From the NCBI GenBank assembly GCA_963795835.1, contig CAWCJC010000001.1, forward strand, positions 682,001 to 746,000: a stretch of DNA of 64,000 nucleotides, in the 5' to 3' direction. Position numbers and translations under genes: made by a program. Under the pieces are notes generated by a model. The model searched no databases. It saw nothing but the letters and a program-made list of their open reading frames with translations, and had not been told where the DNA came from. This DNA is from JALYXI01 sp963795835 (GTDB lineage: Bacteria; Acidobacteriota; Terriglobia; Bryobacterales; Bryobacteraceae). Positions 9,281 to 17,777 of this stretch are shown here, piece after piece; positions within the stretch are counted from its first letter, which is position 1, and each line of letters begins with the position of its first letter.

Positions 9281-9389
9281 CACTCCTTTACTTCTCCCTG
9301 CCCGCGGCCCCGCGTCAGACACAGCAGAGTACTTAACTCTACCGCTGGAAGTCTTATGTACAGGCATCAACTACAAGGAGAAATAATCA

Positions 9390-9842
9390 ATGAAGAACTT
9401 ACTTGGGACAGCCCTGCTGGCTGTCTTCACTTACTCAGTTGCGCCGGCCCAAACGGTCGGGACCTCGGCGAACGCGCCCACCGTCGCGGAGCTTGTGGCC
9501 TCGCGGGTGGCGCGCCTGAGTAAAATCCTTACGCTTACCGCGGCGCAGGAAAGCACGGCGACAACTCTCTTCACAAAAGAGATCACCACGTTGCAATCGC
9601 TGCAGACCGGCCTGGCCACCGCGCAAACGGCGATCATTGCCGCCGTGGAAGCGAACAGCGCGAGCGGTATCGTAACAGCCGCTACTCAGATCGGCACGCT
9701 CACCGCGCAGCAGGAACAAGCGGAAGCTACAGCCGACGCGGCATTCTACGCATCTTTAACCACAGACCAGCAGACGAAGTATAAAGCCCTGTTGTCGCAT
9801 GGTTTAGACGATTACGGAACCGGTTTTGGAGGACACCGCTGA
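9390..9842 (+). CDS. secreted LTxxQ/Spy-like helical protein
   Basis: A 150-aa exported protein. Residues 1-20 form a signal peptide ending APA-QT. The remainder is Ala/Thr-rich and helical, with two motifs resembling the LTxxQ repeats of the Spy/CpxP family (LTLTAAQESTA and LTTDQQTKYKAL). By analogy it may be a periplasmic chaperone-like stress protein. A strong ribosome-binding site (AAGGAG, about 9374-9379) lies nine bases before the ATG. It is followed by a clear hairpin shared with the convergent response-regulator gene. Confidence 0.6.
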   Translation: MKNLLGTALLAVFTYSVAPAQTVGTSANAPTVAELVASRVARLSKILTLTAAQESTATTLFTKEITTLQSLQTGLATAQTAIIAAVEANSASGIVTAATQIGTLTAQQEQAEATADAAFYASLTTDQQTKYKALLSHGLDDYGTGFGGHR

Positions 9843-9850
9843 AGCGATTG

Positions 9851-9880
9851 CGGGCTGCTTTCCTGAGGGAGCAGCCCGCA
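9851..9880. terminator. hairpin between convergent genes
   Basis: A perfect 10-bp stem (GCGGGCTGCT at 9851-9860 pairing with AGCAGCCCGC at 9871-9880) encloses a 10-base loop. It sits eight bases past the stop of the LTxxQ-like gene and two bases past the stop of the convergent response-regulator gene, so it can act in both directions. The T-tract on either side is poor (ACTTTAT), which lowers certainty that it is a strong intrinsic terminator. Confidence 0.65.
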
Positions 9881-9882
9881 CT

Positions 9883-10569
9883 TTATGGCGTGAAGCGGTA
9901 ACCTTTGCCGCGGACCGTATGAATGAACCGTGGCGATTGCGGCGAATCCTCAAGTTTCTGGCGCAGCCAGGCGATGTGAACATCAAGAGTGCGGGATTCC
10001 ACGTCGCCGCTGTACTCCCAAACCTTTTGAAGCAACTCCTCGCGCGTCACCGTTTCTCCTCGATTCGTAATCAAGTAGCGAAGCAGTTGCAGTTCTTTTC
10101 CGCCCATGGGAGTAATGCGCCCGTCTTTGACGAACTCCCCGCGCTCGAAATCGATGCAAACATCCGCGAAGGAGAACGTACTCACGTGCGGGCGTTCTTC
10201 TTTCCCGAAACGGCGAAGCAAAGCCTGAACCCTGGCGAGTAACTCTTCGGGGTGAAACGGTTTGACTAGATAATCGTCCGCGCCGGTTCGTAAGCCTTCA
10301 ATGCGGTTACTCACTTCGGCGCGCGCGGTGAGCATCAGAATGGCGCACTTCTGACCGGATTCGCGCAGGCGGCGGCAGACTTCAATGCCGGGCATGCGGG
10401 GCAGCATCCAATCGAGAATCACCAGATCGAAATTCCCGCCGAGCGCTTTTTCAAGGCCGTCCTGGCCATCGAGCGCGCTTTCCACCAGATAGCCCGCTTC
10501 CGTGAGCAGATCGGAAACAGTAAGCACCAGGCCGGGTTCGTCTTCAACCAGCAGTGTTCGCAAACTCAT
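9883..10569 (-). CDS. OmpR-family response regulator
   Basis: A 228-aa two-component response regulator. The receiver domain (1-115) has the acidic pocket at VEDE (8-11), the phosphoacceptor D53 in VILDWMLPR, T81 in MLTARAE and K103 in LVKPF. A winged-helix DNA-binding domain follows (about 130-225; ELQLLRYLITNRGETVTREELLQKVW...TLDVHIAWLRQKLE...IHTVRGKGYRF). It is translated downstream of its histidine kinase with a 26-base overlap, so the pair forms one operon. Target genes cannot be read from the sequence. Confidence 0.93.
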   Translation of the reverse strand: MSLRTLLVEDEPGLVLTVSDLLTEAGYLVESALDGQDGLEKALGGNFDLVILDWMLPRMPGIEVCRRLRESGQKCAILMLTARAEVSNRIEGLRTGADDYLVKPFHPEELLARVQALLRRFGKEERPHVSTFSFADVCIDFERGEFVKDGRITPMGGKELQLLRYLITNRGETVTREELLQKVWEYSGDVESRTLDVHIAWLRQKLEDSPQSPRFIHTVRGKGYRFTP

Positions 10570-12274
10570 TCTGCAATGCCTCCCCCGCGGCGGGGAGCCG
10601 CAAAATGAAAGACGCGCCCTTCGAGGGTCCGCTTACCAGCCGGATACTGCCGCCGTGCGCCTCCACAATCCGTTTCACCAGATTCAGGCCCAGGCCGGTT
10701 CCCGTAATATGATCCTGAAGCGCGCGCTCCCCCCGAACGAAAGCGTCGAAAACAGTGGCCTGCTCTCTGGCGGGGATTCCAGGGCCGCGATCCGAGACGT
10801 CGATTTCGACAAAGTTTGTCTCTTCCTGGACGACCACGCGGGCCGATACTCCGATCCAGTTACTCCCTTCAAGGCCATACTTGACGGCATTGTCGAAGAG
10901 GTTCTGGAAAGCGTGGCGAAGCGCTAATTCATCGGCTTCAATCAGGGGCAGATTCGGCGCGAAGGACTTTTCCACAATCACGCCAGAACCCGCTGGAACC
11001 GCGAGGCTCGATTCCAGACTGCTTTCAAGAAGCGGCGCAACAGCCGAAGGATAGCGTTCTCCCAAAAGATGACCACTTCGGGCGGCGTTATAGCGGAGCA
11101 CCTGCTCCACCAGCAGCGTCAGCTTTTCGCTTTCAGTGAGGATGAGTTGCCCGTAGCGCTCCACCTGCTCGGGACGCGCGGCGATTCTTCCGCGCAGGTT
11201 ATAAGCGGCGGTCCGGATGACGGTGAGGGGAGTGCGGAGGTCATGAGAAACGCCCGCGACGAAGTTCAATTGCAGCTGGGCCAGTTGATTGGCCCGCCGG
11301 CTAAATTGAACCAGCGCGGCCACCATGGTAACGATGAGCAGCAGAATGCCGCCAGAGACGGCGAAGTTTCTCCAGCGGAGAGCGGAGACCATGTCGTCAA
11401 CGGAAGTGCCGCGCCTGTGAAGGACCAGAAGCCAACCAGGTTGCTCAAAGGGGGAAGAAAATGGCTCCGGGCGGGGCAGGTCACGGTGCTCGGCGGCCTG
11501 AAGGCGGCCGGGTTCCAGGATCGCCACGGAGCCGTCTACCGGGAAGGGAGCGTTCTCTTTCAGCGCGGAGATGATCTTCACGTCGTAGGTGGCTGAATCG
11601 GGGTTCTCCAGATTTTTCGCAATCAGTTCGGGCAGCATCTTTTGCGAGAGATATGCCGTGTTCAACTCAAGCAGCAGGGAATCTTCCTGGGGAGGGCCCT
11701 GCTCCGGAACCGGTGGTGGTTCGGGAAAAGCATCCGGATGGGGATGAAGCGTGCCAAAGAGCCGGAACTCCAGAAGCGCCGGATGCTGGGCTCCGCCGGA
11801 CCCCGAAGTGGCATGGCCGCGGAGCGCAGGCCAGGGTTGCGGCCACTCCGCCGGCGCAAACGTACCCGAATCGAGATCGAGCAGCAAAAAGTCGCCGGAA
11901 TGAAGGATACCGATCCTGCTGAAGATGGGCTCATGCGTCTGCTTCCACTCGGCGTATTGGCGGGCGCAGGCGGTTTCCGTACCCAGGCGTTGTAAATCTC
12001 CAAAGGAAGGGATCAAAGCGGAGCAGGAAGACACGATCTCGCTATCGAAGGAGAAGCTCAACCGGTTCAGCCCGTTCTGCAGATTGGTCTGGAGCCGCTG
12101 CCGTTGCGCGTTGCCGATCTGTTCGATCCAGCGGCTTTGGATGACGGCGAGAAGTGCGCACAAGAGCGCGAGGGCGCCCACGAAGATCCACGAAAGCCAG
12201 AGGCTGTTCGCTTTCCAGAGGCTAATTCCTTTCAAGAAGCGCGGCAAGGGCAAACGATCCAACTGTAGCGTCAT
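10544..12274 (-). CDS. membrane sensor histidine kinase
   Basis: A 576-aa sensor kinase paired with the downstream OmpR-type regulator. Two membrane segments (about 27-48 and 303-323) flank a periplasmic sensor region of roughly 250 residues with a proline-rich stretch (PEPPPVPEQGPPQ, near 185-196) and no recognised ligand fold. The HisKA box is VAGVSHDLRTPL with phospho-accepting H344. The ATPase part has the N box NLFDNAVKYG, G1 SDRGPGIP and G2 GTGLGLNLVKRIVEAHGG. The 3' end overlaps the regulator gene. Signal unknown. Confidence 0.92.
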   Translation of the reverse strand: MTLQLDRLPLPRFLKGISLWKANSLWLSWIFVGALALLCALLAVIQSRWIEQIGNAQRQRLQTNLQNGLNRLSFSFDSEIVSSCSALIPSFGDLQRLGTETACARQYAEWKQTHEPIFSRIGILHSGDFLLLDLDSGTFAPAEWPQPWPALRGHATSGSGGAQHPALLEFRLFGTLHPHPDAFPEPPPVPEQGPPQEDSLLLELNTAYLSQKMLPELIAKNLENPDSATYDVKIISALKENAPFPVDGSVAILEPGRLQAAEHRDLPRPEPFSSPFEQPGWLLVLHRRGTSVDDMVSALRWRNFAVSGGILLLIVTMVAALVQFSRRANQLAQLQLNFVAGVSHDLRTPLTVIRTAAYNLRGRIAARPEQVERYGQLILTESEKLTLLVEQVLRYNAARSGHLLGERYPSAVAPLLESSLESSLAVPAGSGVIVEKSFAPNLPLIEADELALRHAFQNLFDNAVKYGLEGSNWIGVSARVVVQEETNFVEIDVSDRGPGIPAREQATVFDAFVRGERALQDHITGTGLGLNLVKRIVEAHGGSIRLVSGPSKGASFILRLPAAGEALQNEFANTAG

Positions 12275-12350
12275 GCGCGCTGCTTTTCTGCGGCAAGGCG
12301 GGAAGCTTTACACAGCTTTACAGTCACGGTTTCCAGTCGCCGCTTTGCGG

Positions 12351-12530
12351 CTACAGGGTGGTACGGCTGGAATCGGTAAGGATGGACTGGAGCAGCATCG
12401 CATAATCCATGGCGCGCGTCCAGAAATAAGTGAGCGTTCCGGGATCGTTGAATCCGGGAGGCAAATAGGTTCGCGCAAGAGCGAAAGCCGTTGACGCCAG
12501 CAGGGCAAGATAAGGATTGTTCCCGTTCAT
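12351..12530 (-). CDS. possible small protein of 59 aa
   Basis: A short open frame upstream of the histidine kinase on the same strand. It would encode MNGNNPYLALLASTAFALARTY and then a Pro/Asn turn and an amphipathic end (LQSILTDSSRTTL). The first 25 residues are hydrophobic enough for a membrane anchor. No strong ribosome-binding site precedes the ATG at 12528-12530 and I do not recognise the family. It may be a real leader gene of the two-component operon or chance coding. Confidence 0.3.
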   Translation of the reverse strand: MNGNNPYLALLASTAFALARTYLPPGFNDPGTLTYFWTRAMDYAMLLQSILTDSSRTTL

Positions 12531-12620
12531 TTCATGTGTCTCTGCTGAAGAGACGTTGGGATTCGGATGAAGCCGCGTTAAGAAACTGCAAAAAAACCGG
12601 AAGGCTGAAATAATCGCTTC

Positions 12621-13481
12621 ATGAGAATGGCATGGACACTCATATGGACACTCATCTTGACGAGTGCGGCTTTGGGACAACCGTCGCCACGGGCCGCCGG
12701 GCCGGGAAGCGAAACGATTCGCGAAGGATCGCAATTGGACCTGGAGGGCAAGGGGACCGAAGCTCGCGCCCTCTTCGAGAAAGCGATCAGCGAGGCCGCG
12801 ACCCCGGCGGCCAAGGCCAATGCACAACGCGCGATGGCGATGTCGTGGGCCTTCGAAGGCAATTGCGCGAAGACCTCTGAATACGAAGAGAAGGTGATTG
12901 CGTATTGGAAGACGCAGGAGAAGGAAGCGCCGGCAAACGCGTTCTATCAGGAAGGCGAGATGGCGAACGAAGCGGCCCGCGTGTGCATCGATAGCGGAGA
13001 CCTGGCTGAGGCGGCGCGGCTCTATCGGCGCGGTTACGAGCTTGGGATTCAGGAGCCGGACATCTCACCGGGCCGGAGAGCGGTGTGGGAATACCGCTGG
13101 GAGAACGCGCAGGCGCGGTTGGCGGCCCGCCGGGGGAATGCGGCGGAGGCGGCGAAACATGTGAATGCCGCAGCCGCGGTTCTGGACGGTTTGCAGGCGA
13201 AAGATACGAAACTTTATGACCAGCAGAAAGTGTTTCAGCCTTATTTGAAAGGCTATGTCGCTCTTTACGGCGGCGACTTTCAGACTGCCCTTCGCGAACT
13301 GGCGGGGGCGAACCAGAGCGATGCGTTCATTCAATGCTTGATTGGCATGACGTATGAAAAGTTGGGCGACGCGGGCAAGGCGCAGGAAGCGTACCGGCGC
13401 GCGGCGGAAGTGCGGGGCCATAATCCCCCCGCGGCGTTTGCGAAGCCGTTTACGCGGAAGAAGCTGGCGAAGAGTTCGTGA
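12621..13481 (+). CDS. secreted TPR protein
   Basis: A 286-aa exported protein. Residues 1-19 are a signal peptide (LIWTLILTSAALG-QP). The rest is alpha-helical with degenerate tetratricopeptide units, for example EGKGTEARALFEKAI, SGDLAEAARLYRRGYELG and LGDAGKAQEAYRRAAE. The basic C-terminus (FTRKKLAKSS) ends the chain. TPR proteins are scaffolds for protein binding; no partner is suggested by the context, since it is divergent from the two-component operon and followed by a lower-GC stretch. Confidence 0.8.
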   Translation: MRMAWTLIWTLILTSAALGQPSPRAAGPGSETIREGSQLDLEGKGTEARALFEKAISEAATPAAKANAQRAMAMSWAFEGNCAKTSEYEEKVIAYWKTQEKEAPANAFYQEGEMANEAARVCIDSGDLAEAARLYRRGYELGIQEPDISPGRRAVWEYRWENAQARLAARRGNAAEAAKHVNAAAAVLDGLQAKDTKLYDQQKVFQPYLKGYVALYGGDFQTALRELAGANQSDAFIQCLIGMTYEKLGDAGKAQEAYRRAAEVRGHNPPAAFAKPFTRKKLAKSS

Positions 13482-13645
13482 AGGGAATGGTTTGCTGCTC
13501 CAGCCCCGCCGGATCGCTGCCGGAAGCCGGGCTAGCTTGACGGGTACACGGCCGCGGAGCGGCAAGGTTCGTGATAACGCCTGGTATTGAATGTAAGAGC
13601 CGCGGCAAGCTAGTTGTCCCGGCCGGCTCCTCATAGAACCTTGAA

Positions 13646-13933
13646 CTACTTGATTGATCTAAAGGTCACCAAGCATAATAAGGCGGCCAAGAACAGCGCG
13701 GCTTGCAACGCCCAATAGAAGTACATCTTTGTTCTTTAAGTGCTTTGCGGCAGATAATGTCTATGGAGCTTTATGATTCGGCCACGAAGCCAACTTGGCC
13801 CAATTTCGGGTAAGCAGGATGCCTCTGGCAGTCTCTGATTAACTTCATCAAACATTGCTCGGAAGATCAACATGTTGCGCAATTGAATCAGGTCAGCAAG
13901 TAGAAATGAAAACAGAGAAAGAATGTATCGCAT
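13646..13933 (-). pseudogene. small membrane protein with an in-frame stop codon
   Basis: The ATG at 13931-13933 directly follows the TGA of the small lipoprotein frame (TGA-ATG), so the two are coupled. It reads MRYILSLFSFLLADLIQ and then a soluble segment (FDEVNQRLPEASCLPEIGPSW), reaching a TAA at 13736-13738. Past that stop the same frame stays open to a TAG at 13646-13648 and encodes a clean hydrophobic segment (MYFYWALQAALFLAALLC). The natural product was probably a protein of about 95 aa with membrane segments at both ends. The stop is either a nonsense mutation or a sequence error. I do not know its function. Confidence 0.45.
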
Positions 13934-14083
13934 TCACTTATCGCTTCTCTGAAGTACAAAGATGGCCGTATCTGAACCAGTCGCTTCGAAGTTTCCGATC
14001 AGGGGCTTGGCAGAGGGTGCAGCATGACTGCACCCGACAGCGAACAGTAATCCGATTTGTAGGGGAATGAGTCGACGGACCAT
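13934..14083 (-). CDS. possible 49-aa lipoprotein
   Basis: A short frame starting at ATG 14081-14083 encodes MVRRLIPLQIGLLFAVGCSH followed by APSAKPLIGNFEATGSDTA and a short end. Positive residues, a hydrophobic core and the lipobox FAVGC make a good lipoprotein signal. It ends with TGA immediately before the ATG of the next small membrane-protein gene. The pair lies in a stretch of lower GC than its surroundings. The lipobox and the coupling support it; there is no strong ribosome-binding site. Confidence 0.45.
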   Translation of the reverse strand: MVRRLIPLQIGLLFAVGCSHAAPSAKPLIGNFEATGSDTAIFVLQRSDK

Positions 14084-15015
14084 GTCGATCGTTATCTACT
14101 TACACTTTTGACTTATCAGTCCTGTCCGAAACTGAATCCACTCGCGATCTTTGATCCGTTCTTGTGGGTTAGCGACCAGTGAAAAGTGGCTCCAAAATAT
14201 CGCTAATGATGATCAGGCGCTGTTTCACTAGTCCACAACAGGAACTGAGCTTATGTGTCAGATAGACGGCAGCCCATGAGTTATTAGTCTCCTAGCCTTT
14301 TGAATCGGGTGGAAAACCTTCAGATCGCTGGGTCTTCTCTGATGTACGCGCTCGCGTTGTCCCAGTTGTCTAGCAAATTCTATATCGCCAACTTCGACCA
14401 TCTCTTTGTCTCTCTATCATCCCTCTGTTTGAAAGGTCTGCCAGGGCCTTCTCCACGTATTTGGTGTCTTCCTTACATCCGCAAAATGGGGCTAGCACTC
14501 GTGCGGTTAAGCCATACGCCCAGTCTCGGGGCGGACTGACTTACCCGAGGTCTCAGCCATTATTTTCAGAATGATCATCACCTGAACTAGGCCCGATACC
14601 TTTTTGTCTGCTACGATCCGGGACAACTGGGGCAAGAATAAATCTGCTTGTTCCATAATGTTAGACTACTTGTTGTGTAACACGGGATCATCGCAGGTTT
14701 CTTTCGAACCTAGGTTCGCCCGATTTCTCGGACCGTAATCGCCGTAACATCCCACGCTCAGGCCGTTACTATCCCACCCGCTACATAACTTCTCGCAAGA
14801 TTTAAGAACAACGAAGCAAGATTTTGCAGAAACGAAGCTCGGAAGGCTTTGAAAACTGAGACAAACGCTCCAAAACACCGAACCCACGGACATTCCAAAC
14901 GAACCCGCCCGCTTCCCGGGAGTTGCCAAAGCCAACCCACGGCAACCCAAACAAACCCGGCGTCCGGAAACATTCGCATATACGCATATCCGCGCTGGTC
15001 CCTTAAACTAAGTCC
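14084..15015. other. lower-GC intergenic stretch without a recognised gene
   Basis: About 930 bases with no convincing reading frame on either strand. GC is visibly lower than in the flanking genes, and frames here lack the local codon bias. From about 14845 to 14975 the plus strand is roughly 70% A+C, with five AACCC units (first near 14877, last near 14962) and a partial duplication of AACCCACGG. A short tandem CGCATAT/ACGCATAT lies near 14977-14992. The hemC promoter must lie in its right part, but I could not assign -35/-10 boxes with confidence. Confidence 0.5.
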
Positions 15016-15915
15016 ATGCTGGTTATCGGCTCGCGCGGGTCGCCTCTTGCTTTGTGGCAGGCCAACCATGTGCGTCAGCTTCTTCTGAACAGCGGAATCG
15101 AAAGCCGCATCGAGGTGATCCGCACCACCGGGGACCGGATGCAAACCGCCTCCATTTCCGCCATCGGCACCAAGGGCCTGTTTACGCAGGAGATTGAGGA
15201 CGCCATGCTCGAAGGGCGGGTCGATCTGGCCGTCCATAGTTTGAAAGACCTGACCACCGAATTGCCGCAAGGGCTTTGTCTGGCCGCTAGCCCGGAGCGC
15301 GCCGATGCCCGCGACGCCATGGTGGGAAGTCGCCTGGCCAGTCTGAAGCGCGGCGCGCGCGTAGGGACCAGTTCCGTCCGGCGGGCGGCGCAATTGCGGA
15401 ATTTGCGGCCGGATCTTCAGATTCTGCCCATCCGCGGCAATGTCGATACGCGGCTTCGAAAGCTGGATGAAGGGGAGTTCGATGCCATCGTGCTGGCGGC
15501 CGCTGGACTGATCCGGCTGGGCTTGGCGGCGCGGATTACGGAGGCGCTTTCTTTTGACGTGATGTGTCCAGCGCCGGGCCAGGGCGCGCTCGGGATTGAG
15601 ACCGCTCTCGAAGGCCCAGGGCGCGAAGCGGCCCGCACGCTGAATCATTGGGGCACCTGGACCGCGATTACGGCCGAACGCGCGGTGCTCGAATCTTTGG
15701 GCGGCGGATGCCAGTTGCCCGCCGGGGCAATTGCGAAGGTGGATGGCGATCGCATTCATCTTTCGGCGCTGGTCGCCTCCCCCGCCGGGAACCGGCTGGT
15801 TCGCGAATTCGAAACCGGTACCGACGCTCACGCGCTTGGCCTGGCGGTGGGCCAGCGCCTGCTCGAAGGCGGCGGGCGGCAACTGTTGGATGAGGTTTAC
15901 GCGGATTCCCGGTAA
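15016..15915 (+). CDS. hemC: porphobilinogen deaminase (hydroxymethylbilane synthase)
   Basis: A 299-aa cytoplasmic enzyme that joins four porphobilinogen units into hydroxymethylbilane for heme and siroheme. Conserved parts include IGSRGSPLALWQA near the start, KDLTTELPQGLCL, RADARDAMV, GTSSVRRAAQL, the PIRGNVDTRLRKLDEG block, and LGGGCQLPAGA, whose cysteine carries the dipyrromethane cofactor. It is the first gene of a tetrapyrrole operon and overlaps the fused cobA-hemD gene by 26 bases. Confidence 0.95.
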   Translation: MLVIGSRGSPLALWQANHVRQLLLNSGIESRIEVIRTTGDRMQTASISAIGTKGLFTQEIEDAMLEGRVDLAVHSLKDLTTELPQGLCLAASPERADARDAMVGSRLASLKRGARVGTSSVRRAAQLRNLRPDLQILPIRGNVDTRLRKLDEGEFDAIVLAAAGLIRLGLAARITEALSFDVMCPAPGQGALGIETALEGPGREAARTLNHWGTWTAITAERAVLESLGGGCQLPAGAIAKVDGDRIHLSALVASPAGNRLVREFETGTDAHALGLAVGQRLLEGGGRQLLDEVYADSR

Positions 15916-17383
15916 GGTCTATCTGGTGGGGGCGGGGCCGGGCGACCCGGAACTGCTCACGCTCAAAGCACACCGCTGTTTGGGCATTGCGCAGGCGGTG
16001 CTGTACGACAATCTCGCCAACACCGCCTTGCTGGCGCTGGCGCCGCGCGATGCCGAGCGCGTCTACGTGGGCAAGAAAAAATCCGCGCATGCGTTTCCGC
16101 AGGAAGAGATCGGGCGGATGCTGATTGAGCGCGCGCGAGCGGGATTGACCGTCGTGCGGCTCAAAGGCGGCGATCCTTATCTGTTCGGGCGCGGCGGCGA
16201 GGAAGCGGAAGCGCTGTTTGACGCTGGCGTGCCCTTCGAAGTGGTGCCCGGCGTGGCCTCCATGTCGGGCCTGGCGGCTTATGCCGGCATCCCGCTCACG
16301 CACCGGGAGCATTCGTCGTCGGTCGCGGTAGTGACGGGGCATGAACCCGAACGTATCGATTGGAGCCGCACTGGTTTGGCGGACACGCTGGTCGTGCTGA
16401 TGGGGGTAACGAACTTCGCGCGGATTGCGGAGTTGCTGATCTCAGCGGGCCGCACGCCGGAAACGCCCGCGGCGGTGGTCCGCTGGGCCACGCGCGCGAA
16501 TCAGGAAACGCTTACGGGAACTCTGGCTTCCCTGCCCCGGCTCATCGTGGAGCATGGGATGAAGCCCCCGGCCACGGTGATTGTGGGGCAGGTGGCGGCA
16601 TTGCATTCCAAGCTGAACTGGTTTGAGCGGCTGCCCTTATTCAGGAGGCGCGTGCTGGTGACGCGGCCCGCCGATCAGAACGCGGGTCTCTGTGCGCGGC
16701 TGCGGGAATTAGGGGCGGCTGCGATCGCAGAGCCCGCCATCGAAACGCGCGAGGCTCGCAATCCGGAGCCCCTCGATCGCGCCATCGAAGAACTTGGACT
16801 TTACGACTGGTTGATTTTTACCAGCGTCAATGGCGTACGGTTTTTCGTCGAACGGCTGGACCGGTCGGCAAAGGACTTAAGCGCGATTCGAGCGAAAATT
16901 GCGGCGATCGGGCCTGCGACCCAGGCCGCCCTGCGCGAGTTGCATCTGAAAGTGAGCGTGACGGGCGAGGAGTTCGTGGCGGAGAGCCTGCTTGCCGCGC
17001 TGCCGCTTGAGTTGAGCGGCAGCCGCGTGCTGATTCCCCGCGCCGCGGTGGCTCGCGATGTTCTACCGGAAGGTTTGCGGGCACGCGGAGCGGCGGTGGA
17101 TGTGGCGGAGACCTATCGCACGGAAGCGCCGGAGGAATTGACAGAGCGAATGACCGCTGCCTTCGACCAGTTGCGGCCGAGCGATTGGGTAACGTTTACA
17201 AGTTCCTCGACGGTTCGCAACACGGTGGCTGCGGTTGGGGCGGAGCGTGTCAAGGGTACGCGGGTGGCGACAATCGGGCCGGTGACTTCGGCCACGGCGC
17301 GGGAATTTGGCATCGAACCCGCGGCAGAAGCATCCACCTATACGACGGATGGATTGCTTGAGGCCATTGTCGGGATGGGATAA
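15890..17383 (+). CDS. fused uroporphyrinogen-III C-methyltransferase and uroporphyrinogen-III synthase
   Basis: A two-domain protein of 497 aa. Residues about 8-245 are a SUMT/CobA methyltransferase (VYLVGAGPGDPELLTLKA, VVRLKGGDPYLFGRGGEEAE, PGVASMSG) that converts uroporphyrinogen III to precorrin-2. Residues about 250-495 are uroporphyrinogen-III synthase HemD (RRVLVTRPADQNAGL, FTSVNGVRFF, TFTSSSTVRNT). I chose ATG 15890 because the methyltransferase core begins within a few residues of it; the open frame upstream is only the hemC shadow. The fusion joins the siroheme branch to the common pathway and is known from several phyla. Confidence 0.93.
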   Translation: MRFTRIPGKVYLVGAGPGDPELLTLKAHRCLGIAQAVLYDNLANTALLALAPRDAERVYVGKKKSAHAFPQEEIGRMLIERARAGLTVVRLKGGDPYLFGRGGEEAEALFDAGVPFEVVPGVASMSGLAAYAGIPLTHREHSSSVAVVTGHEPERIDWSRTGLADTLVVLMGVTNFARIAELLISAGRTPETPAAVVRWATRANQETLTGTLASLPRLIVEHGMKPPATVIVGQVAALHSKLNWFERLPLFRRRVLVTRPADQNAGLCARLRELGAAAIAEPAIETREARNPEPLDRAIEELGLYDWLIFTSVNGVRFFVERLDRSAKDLSAIRAKIAAIGPATQAALRELHLKVSVTGEEFVAESLLAALPLELSGSRVLIPRAAVARDVLPEGLRARGAAVDVAETYRTEAPEELTERMTAAFDQLRPSDWVTFTSSSTVRNTVAAVGAERVKGTRVATIGPVTSATAREFGIEPAAEASTYTTDGLLEAIVGMG

Positions 17384-17390
17384 TCGAGAC

Positions 17391-17777
17391 GTGAAACGGA
17401 CGGCATCTTTTGCGGCACTGGTGTTTCTGAACACCTTGTTTCTGACCAGCTGCGCCAAGAACATCGACAATAAGGACGCGGTGCAGGAAGGCGTTCGTAA
17501 AGGCGTGGCGCAGCGAGGCATCGACGTGAACCAGATGGACGTGAACGTCACCAGCGTGAATTTCCACGGAAAGACGGCGGATGCCACGGTTGCGTTCGCG
17601 GCAAAGGGATCGCCTGCCAGCACCGGGGTTTCTGTCAATTACCAATTGGAGCGGGTGAAGGATGAGTGGGTGGTGAAAAGCCGCGCACCCATGAGCGGTG
17701 TGGGCCATACCGGAGCCACTGGCGGTGCGGGCGCGTTACCGCCGGGGCATCCTTCCATGGAATCACCGGGCCGCTAA
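17391..17777 (+). CDS. small lipoprotein in the heme operon
   Basis: A 128-aa protein starting at GTG 17391, seven bases after the previous stop. KRTASFAALVFLNTLFLTSC is a lipoprotein signal with lipobox FLTSC. The soluble part (DVNVTSVNFHGKTADATVAF followed by VSVNYQLERVKDEWVVKSR) resembles a small beta/alpha module of the kind found in periplasmic DUF4878/NTF2-like lipoproteins, but I cannot name a family. The tail is Gly/Pro-rich. It shares one base with the next start (TAATG). Its place in a tetrapyrrole operon is unexplained. Confidence 0.72.
   Translation: MKRTASFAALVFLNTLFLTSCAKNIDNKDAVQEGVRKGVAQRGIDVNQMDVNVTSVNFHGKTADATVAFAAKGSPASTGVSVNYQLERVKDEWVVKSRAPMSGVGHTGATGGAGALPPGHPSMESPGR

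Noticed and set aside
13482..15015. Genomic island or insertion sequence in the lower-GC stretch
   Set aside because: No transposase, integrase, terminal inverted repeats or tRNA target was found; only an 8-bp inverted repeat (13532-13539 with 13606-13613).
14758..15882. Minus-strand open frame of about 370 codons opposite hemC
   Set aside because: Arg/Gln/Ala-rich shadow of hemC without motifs or start signals.
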